Positions 34,978 to 43,421 are shown, counted from the stretch's first letter. The stretch: 64,000 nucleotides of DNA from Paenibacillus sp. 37 (GCF_008386395.1 NZ_CP043761.1:4464001-4528000), one strand, 5' to 3'. Notes: generated by a model from the sequence alone, not told the origin. Program-made: numbers and translations.

Positions 34978-35565
34978 TTACTTGCTTGGCACGCCCGTTT
35001 GCACCATTTCGTTAATCTTGGACATAATCTTTTCAGTCGCCTTCTCCAGAGCTTCTCCAGATGGGTCTTCCTTGAACTCGTCCAAACTTACTGGTGCTCC
35101 ATATACAACTTTCATCTTACGAAAAACTTTGTAGTTACCGATAATAGCAGTAGGAATAACTGTAGCGCCACTGCGGAGAGCAAAACTCGCTGCCCCTTTT
35201 TTGCCGATACCTCCATCATTGTGACGGCTTCCCGAGGGGAAGATTCCAAGCACTTGACCATCACGCAAAATATTGAGTGAGGTTTTGATGGATTCCTTGC
35301 TGACACCTCCACGTTTAACGGGGAAAGCGCCCACGGCTTTAATAATTCGGCCGAGTACCGGAATTTCAAACAATTCGCTTTTGGCCATGAAACGCACCTG
35401 ACGGCGAATTTTGATACCAACGGTTGGAGGATCGAGGTTACTAATATGATTGGAACATAAAAGTACGCCGCCTTCTTTCGGAATATTCTCCCGTCCAACG
35501 GCCTCCAATCGGAAAAGAATGGTATAAATGATCCGCAGTAATGTGCTGCAAAATGTGTAAATCAT
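34978..35565 (-). CDS. plsC: 1-Acylglycerol-3-phosphate acyltransferase
   Basis: A 195-aa membrane-associated enzyme that makes phosphatidic acid. The catalytic H-x4-D is in CSNHISNLDPP (about residues 38-48). The substrate motif FPSGSRHNDGG (about 110-120) replaces the E. coli FPEGTR, as in other Firmicute PlsC proteins. The ATG at 35565 overlaps the cmk stop (ATGA) and follows GAGGAGAG. Confidence 0.93.
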   Translation of the reverse strand: MIYTFCSTLLRIIYTILFRLEAVGRENIPKEGGVLLCSNHISNLDPPTVGIKIRRQVRFMAKSELFEIPVLGRIIKAVGAFPVKRGGVSKESIKTSLNILRDGQVLGIFPSGSRHNDGGIGKKGAASFALRSGATVIPTAIIGNYKVFRKMKVVYGAPVSLDEFKEDPSGEALEKATEKIMSKINEMVQTGVPSK

Positions 35566-36266
35566 AGACCGATCTCTCCTCTGACCATTGTGCAATAAGA
35601 TACGATTTTGTCAACCACTTCATGAATGTTCATCTCCGTTGTATCAAGGACGATAGCATCCTCAGCACAACGCAATGGGGAAATTTCCCGATTCTCATCC
35701 AATCTGTCACGGGTGGCAATATCTCGCTCCAGCTGTTGCAACGTCAGTCCTTCAGAGGGGTCCAGTTCTTTGAAGCGGCGAAGTGCACGCTCTTCGACAC
35801 TGGCAGTCATGAAGATTTTCACTTCCGCATCGGGCAGTACTGTCGTTCCGATATCGCGTCCATCCATGACGACGCCCTTGCGCAAAGCCATTTGCCGCTG
35901 AGTATCCACTAATTGCGTACGCAGCCCCTCGATTTGCGCATATCGGGACACGATTCCCGTCACTTCACGGGAGCGGATTTCCGAGGTTACTTCTTCCCCA
36001 TTACAGAACACTTTCTGTCCGTCGGGATCCGGTTGTAAATCAATGACCAGCTTTTGGGCTTCCTGAAGTACCTGTGCCACTTCTTCCGGCGCAATATCTT
36101 TCCGAAGCATGTGCAAGGTTACCGCACGGTACATTGCGCCTGTATCGACGTATACATACGCGAGCGCCTCTGCAACCAATCGGGCCACCGTGCTTTTCCC
36201 GGCACCGGCAGGTCCGTCAATTGCAACGTTCATTTTCCCGTTCTCTGATGTGTTCTGGCTTGCCAA
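35562..36266 (-). CDS. cmk: Cytidylate kinase
   Basis: A 234-aa kinase that phosphorylates CMP and dCMP. The P-loop GPAGAGKST is at about residues 18-26. DTGAMYRAVTL and MDGRDIGTTVLPDAEVKIF are family signatures. A TTG at 36266 is chosen as start because GAGGAGG stands nine bases upstream, adding 11 residues before the ATG at 36233, which has only a weak site. A terminator-like hairpin lies in its 5' leader (see 36300-36319). Confidence 0.93.
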   Translation of the reverse strand: MASQNTSENGKMNVAIDGPAGAGKSTVARLVAEALAYVYVDTGAMYRAVTLHMLRKDIAPEEVAQVLQEAQKLVIDLQPDPDGQKVFCNGEEVTSEIRSREVTGIVSRYAQIEGLRTQLVDTQRQMALRKGVVMDGRDIGTTVLPDAEVKIFMTASVEERALRRFKELDPSEGLTLQQLERDIATRDRLDENREISPLRCAEDAIVLDTTEMNIHEVVDKIVSYCTMVRGEIGL

Positions 36267-36299
36267 CGGGGCATTCCTCCTCAAACGATAAACCTCAAT

Positions 36300-36319
36300 A
36301 AAAAAACAGGCATTGCCTG
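36300..36319 (-). terminator. Terminator of ypfB lying in the cmk leader
   Basis: Stem CAGGC/GCCTG with a 3-base loop, followed by seven T on the minus strand. It sits just downstream of the cmk promoter's predicted start (about 36323). It would stop read-through from ypfB, and it would also form at the very 5' end of the cmk message. Confidence 0.7.
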
Positions 36320-36329
36320 CATCGTGAAA

Positions 36330-36358
36330 ATTATACCACACTCTACACATGGATGCAA
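36330..36358 (-). promoter_or_regulatory. Sigma-A promoter of cmk with extended -10
   Basis: TTGCAT (36353-36358), a 17-base spacer and TATAAT (36330-36335), preceded by TGG (extended -10). It stands between ypfB and cmk. Confidence 0.7.
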
Positions 36359-36369
36359 AAACAGACAAA

Positions 36370-36594
36370 TCAACGATGTTCGTAATCATTCATCGTTTGC
36401 ACTTCAATTGGCGTTCCTTCCAGGCGGTCAATGGTGGTCAAATTCTTTTTGAAGCCTGGTACCAACAGCAGCAATTGATATACCACAAGCAGGATTAGAA
36501 GGACTGTAATCAGAATCGTAACCTTTCGTTCCATTCGCCTGGAGAAAACATAATAAAGTCGTTCATATCTGCGGGTTGCCTGACGATGATTCAT
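36370..36594 (-). CDS. YpfB-family small membrane protein
   Basis: A 74-aa protein with a basic N-terminus (NHRQATRRYERLYYV), one hydrophobic segment (about residues 25-46) and a short acidic tail outside. Size, topology and position between ypfA and cmk match B. subtilis ypfB. GGAGGCATTGCC precedes the ATG. Function unknown. Confidence 0.82.
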   Translation of the reverse strand: MNHRQATRRYERLYYVFSRRMERKVTILITVLLILLVVYQLLLLVPGFKKNLTTIDRLEGTPIEVQTMNDYEHR

Positions 36595-36656
36595 GGCAAT
36601 GCCTCCGTTTTTTCATTACGGTACCCGCAGTCCCTTCTTCTTATGCCACAACATTC

Positions 36657-37325
36657 CTATTTCGTACGGTAGTCCAATTGTCGTTCGAAACAAAACTTGA
36701 TAATTTTCTGGCGCTCCGAATCTGAAATCTGCACAAATTTCAGCATGCATAGCTGTCTACCGGTTTCCAGGGTTTTGATCCGCACAACTTCAGCTTCAAA
36801 ATTCACATGTTCAATGGTTGAATTCCGGTAGGGAACCAGCAACCAGCATTTCAGTTTTTGACCTTCAGCTATTGAAAACCCCGTTTCGCCGTAGATGGAC
36901 AATCCACCGCCACCAATATCTTCAGTCAATCCGACGGCACGGGTCAGATCTTCACTCTGGATGGCCAATTCGAGGTTTGCATGAACACGAAGAAAGCTGC
37001 GCCGTTGTATTTTGGATATATCGCTCGGAAGCGGTTTGCGGATACGGACAAGACGGACCACATCTTCCTCAAATCCCGTGACATAGGTATTAAAATAATG
37101 CCGGACCCCATCCTCCGTAATATATGAAATGGACAATTCCTCTCCGAAAAAGAGCCTTTTCAGACGGCTGCTTCCTTGTTGCATCGGGACCTCAATCAGA
37201 AAACTGCTGTCATCCATATCTGCAATGCGTGATTTGTATTCTTTGTGTTCCTCTTTTTCATCTGCAGAAGCAATCTGGATGTATAAAATTTCATTTATTT
37301 TCGGAAACAAGCTGTTCACCGCCAC
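36657..37325 (-). CDS. PilZ-domain c-di-GMP receptor (YpfA/flagellar brake type)
   Basis: A 222-aa protein with an N-terminal YcgR-like domain (about 1-100) and a C-terminal PilZ domain. The c-di-GMP motifs are IQRRSFLRVH (RxxxR, about residues 106-115) and the second motif DIGGGGLSIYG (about 136). In the latter the usual Ser of [DN]xSxxG is Gly. B. subtilis YpfA (DgrA) binds c-di-GMP and slows motility. The GTG start at 37325 has a poor ribosome site; a GTG at 37319 is as likely. Confidence 0.85.
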   Translation of the reverse strand: MAVNSLFPKINEILYIQIASADEKEEHKEYKSRIADMDDSSFLIEVPMQQGSSRLKRLFFGEELSISYITEDGVRHYFNTYVTGFEEDVVRLVRIRKPLPSDISKIQRRSFLRVHANLELAIQSEDLTRAVGLTEDIGGGGLSIYGETGFSIAEGQKLKCWLLVPYRNSTIEHVNFEAEVVRIKTLETGRQLCMLKFVQISDSERQKIIKFCFERQLDYRTK

Positions 37326-37387
37326 TTTATGTATTTATCTTCGTATGTACAAGGACTATTATACCATGACCTTTCTCACATTGAACA

Positions 37388-37414
37388 AGAAAAAACAGAC
37401 CACATTGTGGTCTG
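37388..37414 (-). terminator. Intrinsic terminator of ypeB
   Basis: Near-perfect palindrome CAGACCACA/TGTGGTCTG followed by six T on the minus strand, about 45 bases after the ypeB stop. Confidence 0.88.
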
Positions 37415-37457
37415 CCGCAGTTATTCGCACAGCTTAAAATTCAGATTATCCATCTTT

Positions 37458-38804
37458 TTATGAGGTTGCATTGACCGGTTTGATCTCTTCAACCGCTTCT
37501 TCCATTCCTGTATTCGCATTAATGTATATCCGGTAACGAGAACCGTTAATTTTCCCTCCGAATTCATAACACAACACTTCTTTGCTGTAATCATTCTCAA
37601 TCAGGGATTTGCGAACATAATTTTCTTCGAACTCCGAATTAAGCTTTTTCCGCGCCTGTTGCTCCGTAAGAGTTGCTTTCGGAATTTTGCGCTTGTCATT
37701 ATGTTCGTACACAAAGTCACTCGCCTGGAAGCCGGTTACTTCGCCTGTATCCAGTCCTACACGAACTGACATTTTCTCAGGATAAATCAAAGTGTCCCCT
37801 TGCTTACGCACATAAGTAAGGTTACCCAAATTACCAAATTCATCGTAATTTACAGCTTTCATATCTTTGTAACCTTTGTTCATTAGAAATTGATCTGCTT
37901 TAGCCATGGCATTCTGACGAGACACTTTTTTGGTTCCGATTGGACGCGTATCACTGTAAGAGATCAGCATTCCGCCATTACGAGTGAAATCCATCATCAG
38001 TTTGCCATTGTTGGCATGATCAATCGTGGCAGTGTAGGACTCCCAGTCTGTTCCTTTACCGTTCTCCTGCACTTGGATTTTGCTACGATCCGCATCAGAG
38101 AATTTTGCAGCCTTGCTCTGAATCTGTTCTTTGGTCACCGGTAAGCCGCCCAGTTTCTTGACTGATCGTTTTGCATAGATATTGGATACGGAAGGACCCC
38201 AATCAAGCTCCGGGTATTCCTGTACCTTTTTGTTCACTGTACGAAAACCATCAACAATCGTGTTGTCCATGGTTTGCTCTTGTGTTGCCATGGCAGTCTC
38301 TGCATCCATCCAGCGCAATCGGTCCGTCAGCACTTTTTGCTGCACATCCTGCAGATTCTTGGTAATCTCGGATGAATTCTGATACAGCTTTTTCAGGTTG
38401 CCCATTTCCTTCTCACTTAGTGGTTCGTTCGTCAAGTCACGCATCGACGCCCGATAGGCAAAGTTGGAAATACGCGAGAGAAACTCCTCTGTCTCGTTAA
38501 ATGGCAGCATGGTGAGTGGCAGTTGGTTGATCTCATTCTGCGCTTCACTGGTGAGTCGCCATACATTCATCAAACCTTTGCGATGCATCCCCTGTGATGT
38601 AGAGTGAACCGCCAAGGTGTTGCCAATCTCCGAATGCAATTTGTCCATATGAAAAGATAAATCGTGAAAGGCACGCTGATATTGATTCTCTGCCTTGATC
38701 AGAATTGCATTCTTCTCCTGATTCTCCTGATAGCCCCACACGAGCGCACCGACCAGCAGAACCGCAAATATCGGAAACATAACTGAACTTAATCGTTTAT
38801 ACAT
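37458..38804 (-). CDS. ypeB: Spore germination protein YpeB
   Basis: A 448-aa spore protein needed to keep the cortex-lytic enzyme SleB stable and localised. An uncleaved N-terminal hydrophobic segment (about residues 8-24) is followed by a helical region (about 30-190). PepSY-like repeats come next (NAMAKADQFLMNKGYKDM and LTEQQARKKLNSEFEENYV), and the last ends with YRIYINANTGMEEAVEEIKP. The length is usual for the family. sleB, normally just upstream and co-transcribed, is not adjacent; a small zinc-ribbon gene stands there instead. A sigma-G-like promoter precedes it. Confidence 0.95.
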   Translation of the reverse strand: MYKRLSSVMFPIFAVLLVGALVWGYQENQEKNAILIKAENQYQRAFHDLSFHMDKLHSEIGNTLAVHSTSQGMHRKGLMNVWRLTSEAQNEINQLPLTMLPFNETEEFLSRISNFAYRASMRDLTNEPLSEKEMGNLKKLYQNSSEITKNLQDVQQKVLTDRLRWMDAETAMATQEQTMDNTIVDGFRTVNKKVQEYPELDWGPSVSNIYAKRSVKKLGGLPVTKEQIQSKAAKFSDADRSKIQVQENGKGTDWESYTATIDHANNGKLMMDFTRNGGMLISYSDTRPIGTKKVSRQNAMAKADQFLMNKGYKDMKAVNYDEFGNLGNLTYVRKQGDTLIYPEKMSVRVGLDTGEVTGFQASDFVYEHNDKRKIPKATLTEQQARKKLNSEFEENYVRKSLIENDYSKEVLCYEFGGKINGSRYRIYINANTGMEEAVEEIKPVNATS

Positions 38805-38838
38805 CGGTAGAGTCTCCTTTCTTCTAAACCACTACCTC

Positions 38839-38868
38839 TATTGTGGATCGAAGAAAGATCTCTTATGC
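38839..38868 (-). promoter_or_regulatory. Candidate sigma-G-type promoter of ypeB
   Basis: GCATA (38864-38868), an 18-base spacer and CACAATA (38839-38845) differ from the sigma-G consensus (GHATR-18-CATNHTA) at one position. It is about 35 bases before the start codon. Forespore expression is known for ypeB in B. subtilis. Confidence 0.5.
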
Positions 38869-38925
38869 ATGCGATTTCCAGTCCTTACACAAGCAGGCTG
38901 CTAAAGTACCGTTTGGGTCCTCCTT

Positions 38926-39096
38926 TTAATTCAGCTGAATCCCAGTTGCCATGCCCTCTTCTTCAATTTCGAACTGGTCTCTGTTATCACAGAGGCACTG
39001 CTTGAATCCCGTCTCAATTCGGCCCCGTTCTTTCTTGCCTCGTAATGTAAATCGCTCACCGCATTGTTTGCATCTGATTTTAATTTTAATTCTCAT
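38926..39096 (-). CDS. Small zinc-ribbon protein, 56 aa
   Basis: The frame from ATG 39096 to TAA 38926 encodes a basic N-terminus MRIKIKIRCKQCGERFTLRG with CxxC. A second pair follows (QCLC, about residues 33-36), so a four-Cys zinc site is likely. The tail is acidic (FEIEEEGMATG). CGGAGATCG precedes the start. It is likely nucleic-acid or protein binding, but no target can be named. It occupies the place where sleB would be expected upstream of ypeB. Confidence 0.7.
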   Translation of the reverse strand: MRIKIKIRCKQCGERFTLRGKKERGRIETGFKQCLCDNRDQFEIEEEGMATGIQLN

Positions 39097-39144
39097 CACA
39101 ACGATCTCCGTTTCTGTTGGTCATTCCCCGGGAGTTTATCTGTA

Positions 39145-39202
39145 AAAATAAAAACACACCGGAGCCATAGGCGCAATATGCGCTTTATGTCCACCAGTGT
39201 GT
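39145..39202 (-). terminator. Large hairpin terminator of prsW
   Basis: A nested stem: ACACAC at the base with GTGTGT, CATA with TATG, and GCGCATATTGCGC at the tip. It is followed by TTTTATTTTT on the minus strand, just after the prsW stop. Confidence 0.8.
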
Positions 39203-39210
39203 CCGTATTT

Positions 39211-39906
39211 TTATAATTTAACCTCTTCCTCCCGCTTCACAAAACGAAAAGGAGAACGGTTATTAGCTCGTGTGATTTTACCCATTGCCCCATACCACAG
39301 GCCCGCCATTAGCGGCGCTATAAACCACAACCAATGATTCACCATGGTGTTCATGATGACGTCGTACAATGCATGCCAGAAAAAAGGTAACACCAGAGAA
39401 AGAACCAGATACCACCGCTTTTTCTTACCACCGATAAACTTGGCTTTACCCATATAATAACCCATGATTACCGCAAACATAGCGTGCCCTGAAACAGGGA
39501 GCAGTGCCCGAAGGAACATGGCTGAGACGGATGCATTCCCCGCAAAGGCATACAACACATTCTCAACAGTGGCAAATCCAAGTGAAACAGCGACTGCATA
39601 TAAGATGCCGTCATACGGCTCATCAAATTCGGTGTGATTATAGATGATATGATAAAGTACGAACCATTTAACAAATTCCTCCACACCACCTGAGATCATA
39701 ATGGCCTCAAGATAAGGATTATCCCCGAGCCACATCATCATGCCACGCTGAATAATCATCACAGGCAGTACCATCAGTATCCCCATGAGGAAAACCCGCA
39801 ATACCATATGAAGTGGCTCATAATCATAACGGTCTTTCAGGTAAAAGTATGTTAACAAGGCGAGACCCGGAGCAACTGCTGCCGCTAAGACCGAAAACAA
39901 AAGCAC
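39211..39906 (-). CDS. prsW: Intramembrane metalloprotease PrsW
   Basis: A 231-aa polytopic membrane protease of the PrsW/CPBP superfamily. In B. subtilis it makes the site-1 cut in RsiW to release SigW. Conserved pieces are GGVEEFVKWFVLY (EExxK motif, about residues 74-86), the His in SGHAMFAVIMGYYMGKAKF (about 138) and FFWHALYDVIMN (about 174). The substrate here is uncertain; one zinc-finger anti-sigma gene is in this window at 270-905. It lies downstream of mecA. Confidence 0.92.
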   Translation of the reverse strand: MLLFSVLAAAVAPGLALLTYFYLKDRYDYEPLHMVLRVFLMGILMVLPVMIIQRGMMMWLGDNPYLEAIMISGGVEEFVKWFVLYHIIYNHTEFDEPYDGILYAVAVSLGFATVENVLYAFAGNASVSAMFLRALLPVSGHAMFAVIMGYYMGKAKFIGGKKKRWYLVLSLVLPFFWHALYDVIMNTMVNHWLWFIAPLMAGLWYGAMGKITRANNRSPFRFVKREEEVKL

Positions 39907-39949
39907 CGAAATTCCCTCCTCTGACTAAAGACGCGATTACAACTAGAGA

Positions 39950-40564
39950 TTAATCCTGGCGTTTGAAGTGGGTGCAGATAACATCAATCGCTTGTGCAGG
40001 AATAACAACCTTACCATACTCTTCCATAACTGCCGGAGTAACTGAGGAGCCTTCGCCAAATTCAGCAAGCAAGGCAATCAATGCCGCATGTTTGGTGGAA
40101 TCTACCTCATCTGGCTCCAAATGCAAGAACCACTTGTCTTTATAAGAATAAAGTCTCCCAGCATCCGTAACATGCTGACGCAACATATGTGCAGCTTCAA
40201 TGAGCACTTCAAAGTCCTTGAATGCATAAACGATGGAATCGCTTTGCTCGAGTGTAACTTCCATTTCATATACTTCTTCAGGAAGATCATCTTCATGACC
40301 TGAACCATATTGTTGCGGATCATATTTTCCACGTGTGACAATGACAACCATCCCTTGAGCGGGAAGTGCGAATACTTCGACAGCGAGTGGACCTGTGGCA
40401 TCAAATCCAAGTTCGGAATAGGCCTGATCCATCATTTCAGTGAACAGTTCATGAACCTTAGGTATTTCCTGCCACATATCTTCTTTTTGTATTCCGCGCT
40501 CGCTCAGATCGTCAAAGGTCAGGAAAATCCGTATCTTATCGTGACTTAGTCGTTCTATTTTCAT
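39950..40564 (-). CDS. mecA: MecA-family ClpC adaptor protein
   Basis: A 204-aa adaptor that delivers substrates such as ComK to ClpCP. The N-terminal substrate-binding domain begins MKIERLSHDKIRIFLTFDD, the MecA signature. An acidic linker (QQYGSGHEDDLPEEVYEME, about residues 93-111) leads to the C-terminal ClpC-binding domain. AAAGGGGAG precedes the ATG at 40564. In B. subtilis this map position holds the paralogue ypbH (mecB), so orthology to one or the other is open. Confidence 0.9.
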   Translation of the reverse strand: MKIERLSHDKIRIFLTFDDLSERGIQKEDMWQEIPKVHELFTEMMDQAYSELGFDATGPLAVEVFALPAQGMVVIVTRGKYDPQQYGSGHEDDLPEEVYEMEVTLEQSDSIVYAFKDFEVLIEAAHMLRQHVTDAGRLYSYKDKWFLHLEPDEVDSTKHAALIALLAEFGEGSSVTPAVMEEYGKVVIPAQAIDVICTHFKRQD

Positions 40565-40690
40565 ACAGGATCTCCCCTTTATAAGCAAGTCTTATAACAG
40601 ATTATGAAGCACAAAACAATATGTGCTGAAAATAAATCTATGTAGTTATGTTATCATTTTATACCTCTAAATGCACGAAGTAAAATCGAC

Positions 40691-40735
40691 AAAAAAAGAA
40701 TCATTCCACAGCCAATCCAGACTGTGGATGATTCT
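40691..40735 (-). terminator. Intrinsic terminator of the 117-aa membrane protein gene
   Basis: Long stem AGAATCATCCACAG/CTGTGGAATGATTCT with one bulge and a ten-base loop, followed by seven T on the minus strand. Confidence 0.9.
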
Positions 40736-40751
40736 AATTGGAGGTTTTGGT

Positions 40752-41105
40752 TTATAAACCCGGTACTGTTGTGTTTGTTTGACTTAAAATTTGCTCAACT
40801 TCATGCTTCACATCCGGATTGGTGCGAATAAAATCTTTGAGCATGCTCATATTCGCTTCTTTTTCCTGCGGTGTGATTGCTCTTGCAGTCTTTGCTGCCG
40901 GATTTTTGTGGGATTCACCATGTTGATTTTGCTTGCTTGTGAACCCGTCCATACCCGGGAAAGTCATCTCCATCATCTTATGTTTTGCCTGATCCATCAT
41001 ATTTCGTGATGAACCCGATGACATCATGGGCAATTTGCCTTTGGACAGCCATGAACTGGCTGCAACACCAATGACAATGCCCCAAAAAAAGGATGACGTC
41101 TTCAT
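40752..41105 (-). CDS. Small Met-rich membrane-anchored protein, unknown function
   Basis: A 117-aa protein with an N-terminal hydrophobic segment (SSFFWGIVIGVAASSWLS, about residues 4-21), like YtxH-type anchored proteins. A Met- and Lys-rich middle follows (MMDQAKHKMMEMTFPGMDG), then a polar helical tail. AAGGAGG precedes the ATG at 41105. It is divergent from the deacetylase gene, with 94 bases between starts. No enzyme motif. Confidence 0.7.
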   Translation of the reverse strand: MKTSSFFWGIVIGVAASSWLSKGKLPMMSSGSSRNMMDQAKHKMMEMTFPGMDGFTSKQNQHGESHKNPAAKTARAITPQEKEANMSMLKDFIRTNPDVKHEVEQILSQTNTTVPGL

Positions 41106-41199
41106 TACACCAACCTCCTTCAAGTGTTAAAATCATATTTAGTGTTTGCGGTAGTGAGCAATCTCATTCCGTATAAATACAGGAAAGCGAGTTGAAATC

Positions 41200-42096
41200 A
41201 TGTTTAGACATACCGCCGCATTGATCATTGCTGCAAGTTTGCTGCTGTCAGCTTGTGGGACAGCGGAAGAAAAAACATCTGATAATCCCACACCAGCGGG
41301 CGAATCAACTACCACGGTTCAAGAAGAGCAAGGTAACTCTAACCCAACTAAAACAGGAGAACCTGGAACTGGTGTGCCCGAGCCTTCAACGGAAGATTCA
41401 ACTGCGACAGAAGAAGAACCTGAATCTTCGGAGAAGGTTTCAACAGAAAAGAAAGTGGAAAAGACGTATCATATGAATGAAAATTATTATATTAAACCAA
41501 ACGTTGAAGCGAGCCCAAACAAAGTGGTCTTGTTAACTTTTGATGATGGACCCAAAGAAGAAAAAATGATTACTTCACTGATCGACACTTTAGATAAACA
41601 TAACGCTAAAGCGATATTTTTCGTCAATGGATATCGGGTGAAAAGCCATCCGGAATTGCTCAAACTCATACATGAACGGGGTCAGATTGTAGGCAATCAT
41701 GCCTGGGATCATGAGGATCTCAAAAAAATGTCCAACGCTGAGGCGGCAAAACAGGTTACAGATGTCCAAAAAATAGTGAAGGATACCATTGGTGAGGAAC
41801 CGCAATTCTTCCGTCCACCTTTTGGGTCGGGAAATGATGCACTGAAGGCTGCTGTGAAGAAAAATGGTATGTTATATATGACTTGGTCTAATGGTTCGCT
41901 CGATTGGGATAAAAGCACCAAAGACAAACCTGAAAAAGTCATCCAAAATGTACTGGACCAGTTAAATCCCGGAAGCAATATTTTGATGCATGAGTTGCCA
42001 TGGACGGTTGAAGCATTGGATGAGTTGCTGACCAAGCTAGAAAAAAAAGGCTATTCCTTTGTTGATCCGCGTGCAATTGAATTGGAAGCTCGTTAA
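41200..42096 (+). CDS. Polysaccharide deacetylase lipoprotein
   Basis: A 298-aa lipoprotein with lipobox LLSACG (Cys at about residue 20). A Thr/Ser/Glu-rich linker (about 21-90) leads to a NodB deacetylase domain. Catalytic motifs: TFDDGPKEEKM (about 113-123, base Asp and metal Asp), GNHAWDHEDL (about 166, H-x3-H), RPPFGSGN (about 205) and a late LMHELPW (about 265). It should de-N-acetylate peptidoglycan or another surface glycan. It is one of three plus-strand genes and forms its own unit. Confidence 0.92.
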   Translation: MFRHTAALIIAASLLLSACGTAEEKTSDNPTPAGESTTTVQEEQGNSNPTKTGEPGTGVPEPSTEDSTATEEEPESSEKVSTEKKVEKTYHMNENYYIKPNVEASPNKVVLLTFDDGPKEEKMITSLIDTLDKHNAKAIFFVNGYRVKSHPELLKLIHERGQIVGNHAWDHEDLKKMSNAEAAKQVTDVQKIVKDTIGEEPQFFRPPFGSGNDALKAAVKKNGMLYMTWSNGSLDWDKSTKDKPEKVIQNVLDQLNPGSNILMHELPWTVEALDELLTKLEKKGYSFVDPRAIELEAR

Positions 42097-42117
42097 ATTG
42101 TAATTTTGCGCATTAAA

Positions 42118-42156
42118 ATAAAACAGCCTTGATCCAGTGGATCAGGGCTGTTTCTC
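42118..42156. terminator. Bidirectional terminator between convergent deacetylase and phosphoesterase genes
   Basis: Stem AAACAGCCTTGATCC/GGATCAGGGCTGTTT with a 3-base loop. T-tracts follow on both strands, stronger on minus (TTTTATTTTAA). The phosphoesterase stop codon lies inside the hairpin. Confidence 0.85.
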
Positions 42157-42975
42157 TGTGAGTGCTGTTTCTGCGGGCACTCTTAACGTGATGATATGCA
42201 TCTCCGCAGGACAACCTAGTCGGAGTGGAAGATGATTTGTACCGTATCCTCTGCTAACAAGCATTTTGCCTTCTTGGTTAACGTCCTCCGGACTGCGCTT
42301 CAGGGAGTACCACCCGTTCGATACGGGATGATACGCTTTGCTCAGGAACACAGGTCCGAAAAATGGGATTACCAATTGTCCCCCATGTGTATGACCGCTT
42401 AAAATAAGATCTGCATTTTCTTCCAAACGAAGGGCCTGCAAAGGATCATGAACGATAGCAATTTTGCATAAACGGTTACCGATCTGCTGTAGTAATACAT
42501 CGCCCTGTTTGGAACGATAGTCTATGCCGATCAGGCTCAATCTGTCGTTGCCCCTTTGTAGATATTCCACATCATCCTGAAGGAGCTTAACGTCCGATTC
42601 CCGAAGGACTCGCGCAAGTTGAGCGGTACCAGCCCTCTTGTCATGGTTGCCATACACCGTAAATGAAGGAGCAATGTTCGATAAAATTTTCATGTTATGT
42701 CTAACTATAGACCATGAGATTCCTTTTTCCGCAACATCCCCGCCGATGAGAACCCAGTCCACCTTGTTTTTTACGTTTTCCAAATCCTTCTGCTTCAGCT
42801 TGCGCTTGTGAGTATCGGATACATACAAAATCATAGCCCCGTCAAAGGATGTTGGCAGATGAGGCACTTCAACCTCTTCTTCAATCATTTGATGAATATG
42901 GGCTTCTCGCCACATATGAAAAAGCAGTAAAACTCCCATCAAAATGATTAAACCTGCGAGTAAAAACATTACCAC
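42142..42975 (-). CDS. Metallophosphoesterase (YpbG/YkuE-like)
   Basis: A 277-aa calcineurin-like phosphoesterase with an N-terminal membrane anchor (about residues 3-21). Metal-binding motifs are in order: SDTHK (about 53), GGDVAE (about 78), YGNHDKR (about 108), a His in IVHDPL (about 172) and SGHTHGGQ (about 192). B. subtilis YpbG stands at the same place. The substrate is unknown; cell-wall or lipid substrates are plausible for anchored members. The GTG start at 42975 overlaps the upstream gene and has no clear ribosome site, so an ATG at 42969 is also possible. Confidence 0.88.
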   Translation of the reverse strand: MVMFLLAGLIILMGVLLLFHMWREAHIHQMIEEEVEVPHLPTSFDGAMILYVSDTHKRKLKQKDLENVKNKVDWVLIGGDVAEKGISWSIVRHNMKILSNIAPSFTVYGNHDKRAGTAQLARVLRESDVKLLQDDVEYLQRGNDRLSLIGIDYRSKQGDVLLQQIGNRLCKIAIVHDPLQALRLEENADLILSGHTHGGQLVIPFFGPVFLSKAYHPVSNGWYSLKRSPEDVNQEGKMLVSRGYGTNHLPLRLGCPAEMHIITLRVPAETALTEKQP

Positions 42976-43421
42976 GGCAAGGGAAGGAACGTATTCAGAG
43001 CGGGTGCCCCTTCAACCCCCCACCAAACCAGACTAATCGTTAACATGACAAAAATAAAAATGAGTGAATTAACAAACCTCTTGCTCAATTTTAACCGACG
43101 TGAAGGATGTAATTCTGTCCGTGTAGGAAGCGAACCCGCTTCGGGGATCGATTCTTCCGTTGAATTTGGCGTTTTTTTGGAGCGTGATGGTGCCCTTTGA
43201 GGAAGTACTGGACTTTCCAGTTTTTCTGTATAAGGCTTGCGCTGTGATCTAGGTAAAGAAACGGAAGTAATTGGTGTGATTCCGCCAACCTCAGCAGCTG
43301 CTGCCGTTTCAGCAACGATGCTTACTTGAGAAGCCAACTGACGCTCGGATTTCTCTTTTTTATCCGATTGACGATGGCGCTGACTGCCATATGTCTTCAT
43401 TCTACTTAATGGCTGATTCAT
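42969..43421 (-). CDS. Basic single-span membrane protein, unknown function
   Basis: A 150-aa protein: a long, charged, low-complexity cytoplasmic part (Ser, Arg, Lys, Glu rich) up to about residue 115, then one hydrophobic segment (FVNSLIFIFVMLTISLVWWG) and a short tail. It overlaps genes on both sides, so it is translated with the CPBP protease and the phosphoesterase. It takes the position of ypbE/ypbF in B. subtilis, but no similarity is claimed. Confidence 0.7.
   Translation of the reverse strand: MNQPLSRMKTYGSQRHRQSDKKEKSERQLASQVSIVAETAAAAEVGGITPITSVSLPRSQRKPYTEKLESPVLPQRAPSRSKKTPNSTEESIPEAGSLPTRTELHPSRRLKLSKRFVNSLIFIFVMLTISLVWWGVEGAPALNTFLPLPW

Noticed and set aside
34978..35565. FPSGSR in place of FPEGTR in PlsC as a loss of function
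   Set aside because: FPSG-type motifs are normal in Firmicute PlsC proteins as far as I recall, and H-x4-D is intact.
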